NCBI GenBank assembly: GCA_025201865.1 | Contig: MU602670.1 | Span: 19,777-38,119 of the forward strand | Direction: 5' to 3' | DNA: 18,343 nucleotides | Source: Ramicandelaber brevisporus | Lineage: Eukaryota > Kickxellomycota > Ramicandelaberales > Ramicandelaberaceae | Shown here: piece by piece, positions 7,701 to 14,898 of the stretch | Position numbering within the stretch: the stretch's first letter is position 1 | How the letters are laid out: every line of letters begins with the position of its first letter | Made by a program: the position numbers and the translations under genes | Notes under the pieces: generated by a model | The model's input: the letters and a program-made list of their open reading frames with translations, nothing else | Database searches by the model: none | Told to the model about the DNA's origin: nothing

Positions 7701-10391
7701 CTGCTTCTGACTATCCAGATTCTCACAAGATGCTGTTCGTCATTTGCGACGGAGTTATCACTGGTGCTGGCGAAACTATGTCTACTCCAGCCTGCTGTCT
7801 CTCGATGATGACTGACTTTGTGATTCCACCTGAGCGTGTCCGTGCTTACTCGTACGTTGCTGTAGCCGATGGCCAGAAACGCCACAACATGGCCAAGGTC
7901 TATGCTGGCTTCTATCAGCCTGATGACGTCACCTCTCCAGAAACTGCTCGCACCAGTAAAAAAAAAAGATGATGACTGACTTTGTGATTCCACCTGAGCG
8001 TGTCCGTGCTTACTCGTACGTTGCTGTAGCCGATGGCCAGAAACGCCACAACATGGCCAAGGTCTATGCTGGCTTCTATCAGCCTGATGACGTCACCTCT
8101 CCAGAAACTGCTCGCACCAGTAAAAAAAAAAGATGATGACTGACTTTGTGATTCCACCTGAGCGTGTCCGTGCTTACTCGTACGTTGCTGTAGCCGATGG
8201 CCAGAAACGCCACAACATGGCCAAGGTTTATGCTGGTTTCTATCAGCCTGATGACGTCACCTCTCCAGAAACTGCTCGCACCAGTCGAGTGCCAATGGTT
8301 CTGGTTGTCAAGTGTGGCACGAGAAGCGAGCGCAAGGATCGCAAGCCTGGCAACCGTGGCAAGCGCGACTCGCAGATTGTCCTCATGTCGTTCTTGCAGC
8401 GTGCCATCTTTGACGACCGCATGACAGAGCTCGAGTATGAGCTGTTCAATGCCATCTGGGCCATCACTGGCGTAACGCCTGATACATTTGAGCTGCTGCT
8501 GATGGTTGATGCTGACACGAAGGTGTTCCCTGATGCACTCACTCGCATGGTTGCTGCAATGGTTCGCGACTCTCGAGTGATGGGTCTCTGCGGTGAAACT
8601 AAGATTGCCAACAAGCGCGACAGCTGGGTGACCATGATCCAAGTCTTTGAGTACTACATTGCGCATCATCAGTCCAAGGCATTCGAATCGGTGTTTGGTG
8701 GTGTCACTTGTCTGCCAGGCTGCTTCTCCATGTATCGCATCAAGGCTCCAAAGGGCGACAAGGGCTACTTTGTCCCAATTCTGGCCAGTCCTGACATTGT
8801 TGAGAACTACTCTGAGAACATTGTTGACACTTTACACAAGAAGAATCTGCTGTTGCTTGGTGAAGATCGTTACCTGACTACATTGATGCTGCGAACATTC
8901 CCGAAGCGCAAGATGATATTCGTGCCATCTGCTGTTTGCAAGACTATTGTGCCAGACACATTCAGAGTACTGCTATCTCAGCGTCGTCGCTGGATCAACT
9001 CTACCGTGCACAACCTGCTGGAGCTCGTGTTGATCCGTGATCTGTGTGGTACATTCTGCTTCTCAATGCAGTTCCTCATCTTTATGGATCTTGTTGGTAC
9101 TCTTGTCTTGCCTGCTGCCATTGCATTCACCGTCTACCTGCTCATCATTTCCACATTTACTCGACCCGTTCCATGGCTGCCATTGGCTCTGCTCGCTGCC
9201 ATTCTAGGTCTGCCTGCCATTCTCATCACGCTGACCACTCGCAAGATTATCTATGTTGGCTGGATGCTCATCTACATTGTGGCACTGCCAATTTGGAACT
9301 TTATGCTGCCAGTGTATGCATATTGGCACTTTGATGATTTCACATGGGGTCAGACTAGACAGGTTAAAGGCGAGCAAAAGCAAGGCGATCACAGTGGCAA
9401 AGAAGGCGAGTTTGATCCAAGTCAGATTACAATGAAGAAGTGGTGCGAGTTTGAAGCGGAAAAGAGGCGCAAAACCGAGCGAACCATCCAACAGCACGGC
9501 ATTGTGGTTGTTGGCAGCAATAACACTCAACAACAACAGCAACAGCAACAGCAGCAGCAGCCTCTCTCGAATGGTTCGCCAGAGTCAATACTGGTTGTAA
9601 ACAGCAGCGTCAGCAACATTGGCAATGAGCAGAGCGGCGCTGGTTCACAGCCAACAACACAGCCAAGCGCTGCACCAGCCCACAGTACCAACAGCGGACG
9701 TCCATCTACCAGTCACAGCAACAATAACAACAATAATAACAATAATAACAATGGCAGTGGAACAGCACTTGGTGTGCGCGGCTTGGTTGAATCATCTGCA
9801 GTCATCTCGCTCGCTGACAAGCGTGCTTCTGTGGCTGCTCTCGAGAAGCTTGGATACATGTCACCAGCATATCTGGCTCGACTGGGCAACGGCGGCAGTG
9901 GCACCAACAGCATCAATGGTGGTTCTGGAAGCATTGTTGTAACTCAAGCATCACACAGCAGCACAAACAACGAGAACAGCGCCAATAATAGCTTCCACAT
10001 TCCAGACGACAGTTCGTTCAGTGCACCACATCATCAACAAGCCCGGTGGATGTCACCAGCCATGCCTCATTATCATCAACAACAGCATCAGCATCGCGGC
10101 AGTTTCTCAACCACTGGCGAGAACCACTCTTTGTCACCAGCAGTCGTTGCACCGAGTGTGGACGATGCCAATGATAGTGACGAAGAGATTGCATTCGAAC
10201 AACAACAGCAGTATCAGGAACAACATCAGGAACCTGGACAGCATGAGCAACCGAGTGATTCGGTGAACTCAAGGACAATGAGCCGAGCAGCTCAGTTGCT
10301 GAACCTGGAAGGATTCGATGCTGTTTCACCGACTAATTCTGATGCAACATCTGCGCACACCATCACCGCTTTAATCAATCCCTCTAATTAA
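4789..10391 (+). CDS. CHS3: Class IV (Chs3-like, division II) chitin synthase; frame broken by two duplicated blocks
   Basis: Polymerises UDP-GlcNAc into chitin at the plasma membrane. As written the frame runs 4789-7146, then about 7214-7957, then 8286-10391. Removing one 205-bp and one 328-bp duplication gives a single 1689-residue frame, and the numbering below uses it. Residues 1-320 are disordered (Gln-, Ser- and Gly-rich). [14 protein letters not shown] starts at 325 and AWREK lies at 355-359, followed by a membrane span (about 361-387). A cytochrome-b5-like region (404-560) and a second span (about 604-640) follow. The GT2 catalytic core has TCYSEG 886, CDG 918-920, NRGKRDSQ 1011, DAD 1063-1065, EDR 1181-1183 and QRRRW 1220-1224. 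C-terminal spans end at WGQTR 1342. A Gln/Asn-rich tail completes it. The start at 4789 avoids a low-complexity extension back to 4579. There is no myosin head, so it is not class V or VII. If the breaks were real, the gene would be inactive. Confidence 0.93.
6932..7264 (+). repeat. Triplicated exact 77-bp unit inside the chitin synthase (units of 77 and 128 bp)
   Basis: Three identical 77-bp copies lie at 6932-7008, 7060-7136 and 7137-7213; the last two abut directly. Copies 1 and 3 are each followed by a related 51-bp segment (7009-7059 and 7214-7264) differing at three bases, two silent and one Val/Ile. The net insertion is 205 bp, which is 1 mod 3, so the first frame ends at 7146 and the second resumes at 7214. 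No AGGT occurs in the repeated unit, so a GT-AG intron cannot remove exactly 205 bp. The pattern fits an assembly artefact joining two haplotypes. Confidence 0.95.
7804..8285 (+). repeat. Triplicated 154-bp unit separated by two ten-A spacers, inside the catalytic domain
   Basis: Three 154-bp copies lie at 7804-7957, 7968-8121 and 8132-8285, separated by exactly ten A's at 7958-7967 and 8122-8131. Copies 1 and 2 are identical. Copy 3 differs by two silent C-to-T changes. Each unit encodes part of the chitin synthase core following the CDG motif. The net insertion is 328 bp (1 mod 3) and breaks the frame. 154 equals 2 x 77, linking this block to the 77-bp block upstream. The uniform ten-base spacers look like gap placeholders rather than natural sequence. 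Confidence 0.95.
9529..9560 (+). repeat. CAA/CAG repeat encoding polyglutamine in the chitin synthase tail
   Basis: Alternating CAA and CAG codons encode about eleven consecutive glutamines in the predicted cytosolic C-terminal tail. An AAC/AAT tract at about 9717-9752 encodes a similar polyasparagine run. Confidence 0.85.
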
Positions 10392-10472
10392 CGTGCTGGT
10401 TAGCCTATTACTTATCCTCTCTTATTGCTTTTTTTTAAAACATCTTCCATACCGTAAACATAATAACAATGA

Positions 10473-10807
10473 GATGCGGAACTGTATTCACGATTGTACA
10501 CAACTATCGAGTCACTCAATGCAAACACTTTGACAGTTGACTACACTAATCTGCCACTGGACCGCGAATTGTTGAGGCACTGAACAATCCGTTCTTGCTT
10601 CCTCGCCTTGATCATGTGAGGTTTTATGTTGATGGAACACAATCGCCAGAATGGTATGAGGGATTTAATCCAATTCACCCAACTCGAGGATTTTACTTTT
10701 TAGTCGAAGAAGTGCAAAATGAAGATGACGCGCGAATAGACAATGAGAACAACAATGGCACTCTTCCTTCATTCTTTTTGTCTGATAACTACGATGATAA
10801 CTACTAA
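10473..10807 (+). pseudogene. Relic of an unrecognised protein gene: truncated and frameshifted
   Basis: Two overlapping open stretches in different frames read as one protein if a single base is missing near 10573-10574. The first frame (10473-10583) ends in TNLPLDRELL and then reaches a stop. The second continues EALNNPFLLPRLDHVRFYVD, then EWYEGFNPIHPTRGFYFLV and an acidic tail, stopping at 10807. The joined text reads smoothly as leucine-rich, LRR- or F-box-like sequence. There is no ATG in the first frame after the stop at 10470-10472, so the 5' part is absent. I do not recognise the family. Alternatives are a sequencing error within a 3' exon of a spliced gene, or a short non-coding region that looks coding by chance. 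Confidence 0.5.
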
Positions 10808-11832
10808 GCCGCCTCATCATTCTCAAGTTGATACTTTTGATGATTTTGTGATGCGATTTTTATTTTAATCGAATTTTCAGTTGTGATTTTGTGCTCATCC
10901 GCCTGGCCCCAGTGAATCAAAGAAATTCACAATGAACCAGGCTTCCTCCGAGCTAGGATAGAAGTCGCCAAAGAGACAGTATAGGGATGACACTAACCGT
11001 TGTTTACCTACACCGTCCTTAGCAACCCAATTACTTGTAGAAGCAGATAAGAATTAAGATGAATACCGAACCGAACCGAACCACAGCCAAACCGAACCAA
11101 GAAAAAAAACATAGCATGGCGACAGCAACGGGGGAACAAGTGCTGACAGCCAACGCAACCACCTTCACTTGACGACAACGACGACCAACGACAGCAAGCA
11201 AGAAGTGGGGGAGAAAGCCAACGGAGGAGGGGACGAACCAAGAGGGAGGGAAACAGATGGAACATGCCGCTGGGAAAACCCGGATGCCAGTCACACCAAC
11301 CTGGCGGCAGAGGGACAACCACCACGCGGGACCGAACACCGCGCCAGCACACGCCAGCACCTGGACACAACGAGGGAACAACGCCTGTGCTTGAAGGAAG
11401 TCTTGATGAAAATAGAGGTGTGTTTGGGAGTGCAGTGTTGTGGTGGTTGTAGAGAAGAGAGAGAAAGAGAGAACAGCAAACGAAGGACGCGACCTAGATT
11501 CGCAACTGATATAGAATGTGGATAGATTGTTTCGCAATAGTGAAGGGGGAAGATAGACGCTTAATCGAAGGAGGTAAATGAAGTGAGTTAATATAGATGA
11601 TGATATCGATTAATGAGTAATTTTATTGAAGAGGAGAGAACAAGGAGGAAGGTGAGAAGGAGAATGGATTAAAGCCATTAAAACAAAAAGGTTCGATTTT
11701 AATTTGCGTTTTGTTCACTCCAGCGAAACCTTTCCGGACTCAGGCGGATTTGCCCATTTGAAAGCAAGAAAAAAACACACACATACAAAACTAAAAATCA
11801 ACAGCAAGCAAAAGACAGAAAGACATCTACAG
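10808..11832. other. Intergenic spacer, T-poor on the plus strand, upstream of FCF1
   Basis: This stretch of about 1 kb has no supported gene. It contains the hairpin at 10901-10942, CCGAA pentanucleotide repeats near 11066-11082, and a segment from about 11090 to 11690 that is very poor in T on the plus strand (rich in A, G and C). The last 70 bp before the FCF1 start are A-rich. Open frames here are composition-driven and resemble no protein. Confidence 0.5.
10901..10942 (+). other. Perfect two-part inverted repeat (possible RNA hairpin)
   Basis: GCCTGG (10901-10906) pairs with CCAGGC (10937-10942), and inside it GTGAAT (10912-10917) pairs with ATTCAC (10925-10930), leaving a seven-base loop. 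The two nested six-base-pair stems are separated by an asymmetric internal loop. It lies in a gene-free spacer about 95 bp after the gene relic. No known RNA class was recognised. Confidence 0.45.
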
Positions 11833-12414
11833 ATGGGCAAGGCCAAAAAGACTCGCAAGTTCGGAGAGGTCAAGCGCATGATCAACCCTCATGACGCTCG
11901 CCTCAAGTCAGCACAGTCCAAGCTCAGCGAGAAGAAACAAGCTGCCGATGCCGAAAAGGTTCATCACGTTCAGCAGACTGCAAGCAGCATGTTCTTCCAG
12001 CACAACTCAGCCCTCGGCCCACCATACCACGTCTTGATGGATACCAATTTCATCAACTTCTCCATCCAAAACAAGCTCGAGCCGGTCAAGGCAATGATGG
12101 ACTGTTTATATGCCAAGTGCATTCCGTGCATTACGGATTGTGTAATGGCTGAATTGGAGAAGCTGGGACCAAAGTTTAGAATTGCGCTTAGAATTGCGAG
12201 AGATCCGAGATTCGAGAGATTGAGCTGTTCGCACGCGGGCACATATGCTGATGACTGCATTGTCAAGAGAGTTACGCAGCATCCAGTGTACATTGTAGCA
12301 ACATGCGATAGAGAGTTGAAGCGGAGAGTGAGAAAAGTGCCAGGCATTCCAATCATGTACATTGTGCGGAAACAGTACGCAATTGAGAGATTGCCAGAAG
12401 CGACAGAGAAATGA
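11833..12414 (+). CDS. FCF1: rRNA-processing PIN-domain endonuclease Fcf1/Utp24
   Basis: A component of the small-subunit processome in the nucleolus, responsible for early cleavages of pre-rRNA around the 5' end of 18S and in ITS1 (sites A1 and A2 in yeast). The product is 193 residues, about the usual size. It opens with the invariant [10 protein letters not shown]. The PIN domain has its acidic catalytic residues: D70 in [12 protein letters not shown]108 in [13 protein letters not shown]140/D141 in [10 protein letters not shown] and D159 in VATCDRELK. It ends with the conserved [17 protein letters not shown]. The frame is open 43 codons upstream, but the family N-terminus fixes the start at 11833. 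No intron is needed. The A-rich leader differs from the pyrimidine-rich leaders of neighbouring genes. Confidence 0.96.
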   Translation: MGKAKKTRKFGEVKRMINPHDARLKSAQSKLSEKKQAADAEKVHHVQQTASSMFFQHNSALGPPYHVLMDTNFINFSIQNKLEPVKAMMDCLYAKCIPCITDCVMAELEKLGPKFRIALRIARDPRFERLSCSHAGTYADDCIVKRVTQHPVYIVATCDRELKRRVRKVPGIPIMYIVRKQYAIERLPEATEK

Positions 12415-13027
12415 TCATCCAACCATTGTAACCTCTTTAGTTCAGTTTAGTAATTAGTTTAGCTTTTAGTTCTTTTTTTTTAAAGGGATTGGTTCATGTC
12501 ATTCTCATTGAAGATGGTCGTCTACAACTTCCATTACTTTGAGAGCATTCTGCTAATGACACACATTATGTTATTTTTCTGAATGTCTTTTTCGATGTGT
12601 TCTCTTTTTGCGGTAGTGGCCTTCTTTGTTTCGTTTTTTTTTGTTCCTTCTCTCGTTGAGTTCCGAATCAGAAAAACAATCTATTGTGAACGCGCTCGCG
12701 TCGTCTTTCTGTGTGTTGTTTCGCCTACAATCGCTTGTTCTCTCTTTTTCACTTTCAACTTTAGCGTCAACTTCAACTTCAGCAGCAGCAGTAACAGCAG
12801 CAGCAGCAGCAGCAGCAGCAGCCTGTAGTTCAATCAGCAGTCAGCAGTCAGCAACCAGCCAACGATCTTCGATCCTTTCTGCCGTTCCTCGATCACAGTT
12901 CAGTTTCTGCTTGTCCAGCCTTCCTGCCCAACTTCTCTCTCTTTTTGTAGTTCATCAACAGCAACATACCACCACTTACTCACACACCCACAACCACCTA
13001 CAACCACCATACCACATACATCTTTCT
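12415..13027. other. Intergenic: FCF1 3' end and PP2A 5' region
   Basis: No supported gene. A nine-T tract followed by AAA lies at 12473-12484, 59 bp after the FCF1 stop. The region becomes T- and TC-rich towards the phosphatase gene and includes a CAG/AGC repeat and CAGT-rich sequence, then CA-rich leader sequence just before the ATG. Confidence 0.5.
12780..12822 (+). repeat. AGC/CAG trinucleotide repeat in the PP2A upstream region
   Basis: About four AGC units, an interruption (GTAAC) and then about nine more AGC units lie roughly 200 bp before the phosphatase start codon, probably in the 5' leader or promoter. It is a possible length-variable microsatellite. Confidence 0.85.
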
Positions 13028-14230
13028 ATGGAGGCTAATTTTGGCGACGTTGCTCAGCTCGATGAGTGGATCACTCTGCTCAGCGAGTGCAAGCCGTTAC
13101 CCGAGACGGACGTCAAAAAGCTCTGCGATAAGGTATGTAGAACAAACCGGCCACTCCCAAGCGCGAACGAGCGAGCCTCCAGTTCTGAGAAGAGTCTTCC
13201 AGTGCGCGCGCGCTATCTGACCAGCTGGGAGGTATTCACCTCGCATTCGCTTCTGGTCTCGCACTGTCTTCAACTCGACTCGATTCAATAGCCAGCTAGC
13301 TGACATTCCTCTGCCCTTGACTCCCTATTGTTTACTTGTTTGCTTGCTTGCTTGCTTACTTGTTTACTGCTTGCTTGTTTACTTACTTACCTTTTATTAT
13401 AGGCACGTGAGATTCTACTCAAGGAATCCAACGTTCAAAATGTGCGCTGCCCAGTGACTGTTTGCGGTGATATTCACGGTCAATTCCACGACCTGATTGA
13501 GCTGTTCAAGATTGGAGGCAATGCGCCAGACACAAACTACCTGTTCATGGGCGATTACGTTGATCGTGGCTACTACTCGGTCGAGACTGTCACTCTGCTG
13601 GTTGCCCTCAAGGTGCGCTATCGCGACCGCATTACCATCTTGCGCGGTAACCACGAATCTCGCCAAATTACTCAAGTGTACGGCTTCTTTGACGAGTGCC
13701 TGCGAAAGTACGGCTCGGCCGAGGTCTGGAAGATGTTTACCGATCTGTTTGACTTCCTGCCGCTCACCGCTCTGATTGACAACTCCATCTTCTGCCTGCA
13801 CGGCGGTCTGTCTCCAACCATTGACACTCTTGACCAGATTCGCGCCTTCGATCGCATCCAGGAAGTGCCTCACGAGGGCCCAATGTGCGATTTGCTGTGG
13901 TCTGATCCAGATGAGAGAACCGGCTGGGGCATTTCTCCACGTGGCGCTGGCTACACTTTTGGCCAGGACGTGTCTGAGCAGTTTAATCACACTAACAAGC
14001 TCATGCTGATTGCGCGTGCCCATCAGCTCGTCATGGAGGGCTACAACTGGAGCCACGAAAAGAACACGGTCACCATCTTCAGTGCGCCAAACTACTGCTA
14101 CAGATGCGGTAACCAGGCTGCCATCATGGAGCTTGATGATCACATGCAGTACACGTTCCTGCAGTTTGATCCAGCTCCAAGACGCGGTGAGCCTCATGTC
14201 ACTCGTCGTACACCGGACTATTTCCTCTAA
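13028..14230 (+). CDS. PP2A-C: Serine/threonine protein phosphatase 2A catalytic subunit (two exons)
   Basis: Metal-dependent Ser/Thr phosphatase that works with scaffold A and regulatory B subunits. Exons are 13028-13132 and 13403-14230. Splicing gives 310 residues, one more than human PP2A-C, and fuses CDK to [12 protein letters not shown] as in the family. The metallophosphatase signature is complete: GDIHG (D58, H60), GDYVDRG (D86) and GNHE (N118, H119). [19 protein letters not shown] and [17 protein letters not shown] distinguish PP2A from PP4 and PP6. The tail RRTPDYFL retains the tyrosine (Y308) and C-terminal leucine (L310) that are phosphorylated and carboxymethylated in characterised PP2A. 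Without splicing the frame stops at 13291. Confidence 0.97.
13133..13402 (+). other. Spliceosomal intron in the PP2A gene (270 nt, phase 0)
   Basis: The donor is AAG|GTATGT at 13133 and the acceptor is TTATTATAG|GC ending at 13402. Removal restores the PP2A reading frame exactly. The 3' half consists largely of degenerate TTGC and TTAC tetranucleotides (about 13335-13392), giving a T-rich tract before the acceptor. It is the only intron in the window that protein homology requires. Confidence 0.95.
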
Positions 14231-14898
14231 GTTAGTCAACAACTCAACCAATTACTTTACCTCAACTAACTAACTTAACCACCACAACATTCATTTATTC
14301 ACTTTCTTTTCATTCAGTTCTTTCATTATCTTATTGTTTAGCAACACCAATTAAGTGTATCATGTTGCTCTGACCATTGCTTGACGTCGATAACAGACTA
14401 AGGATAAGAATAGTACAGCTATGCCTTCTAGGAAGTCCTCTTTTGGTGCAGAAAATGAGTGGAAGTGATGTCATTTGAGCCTGGTGACCCCTGCATAGGT
14501 GCCGATCGCCGCTGTCGCTAAAAGAAAGAAAAACTCCGCACTTCAGAAAGAGAGAAAGAAGGACTGTGGATTCCCATGAACCCACCGCCGTCTACATGTA
14601 ATTCACACACCAACACAGACAGAAGGACAACCAATCCGTCTCCTTCCCCCTTCTCTCACAGTGGTAGTCGCGCAACTGTGCCAGTGGTTCCCTCACGCGC
14701 TCTTTCTCTCTTTTTGCTTTACCCTTTCACTCGCTCACCCTCTCATTCACCCTCTCACTTACACTTACACTTACACTTACACCCACCTCGTTACTCTTTC
14801 TCTTTTTCTCTCTTTTTCCTCTTGTCTTGTCTTTTTCTACTCCACCATACTACCATTGTCGTTGCAGGGCAATCGACTGACTCTACAGATTTTTCTTG
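14231..14898. other. Intergenic: PP2A 3' end and leader of the membrane-protein gene
   Basis: No supported gene. The segment 14330-14580 has mixed composition with no coding frame I trust. From about 14640 it is strongly pyrimidine-rich and includes a tandem ACTTAC hexamer. A polypyrimidine tract followed by GTTGCAG ending at 14867 looks like a 3' splice site, which would make a 5' UTR intron possible; no convincing donor was identified. Confidence 0.5.
14757..14782. repeat. ACTTAC hexanucleotide tandem repeat, about four units
   Basis: Four near-perfect six-base units (CTTACA phase) lie in the pyrimidine-rich leader about 120 bp before the start codon of the membrane-protein gene. Confidence 0.8.

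Noticed and set aside
6932-8285. CRISPR array, LTR or transposon-type repeats
   Set aside because: Repeat units lie inside and encode parts of the host enzyme, spacers are absent or identical A10, and there are no terminal inverted repeats or transposase. Assembly duplication explains them better.
4789-10391. Chitin synthase as three separate genes or a genuine pseudogene
   Set aside because: Both frame breaks fall exactly at the duplicated blocks, no other lesion is present, and all catalytic motifs are intact.
11031-11537. Minus-strand 168-residue frame rich in Val, Cys and Phe
   Set aside because: Hydrophobicity follows from the T/G/C-rich composition of that strand; there is no conserved motif or credible start.
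11688-11702. GGTTCGATTTT, resembling a tRNA T-loop
   Set aside because: No acceptor stem, D-loop or anticodon arm can be placed around it.
12626-13291. Frame running through the PP2A start and into its intron
   Set aside because: The upstream part translates CAG and T-rich leader. Homology begins at 13028 and leaves the frame at the 13133 splice donor.
14331-14585. Minus-strand 84-residue frame
   Set aside because: No recognisable motif and no supporting context; most likely chance.
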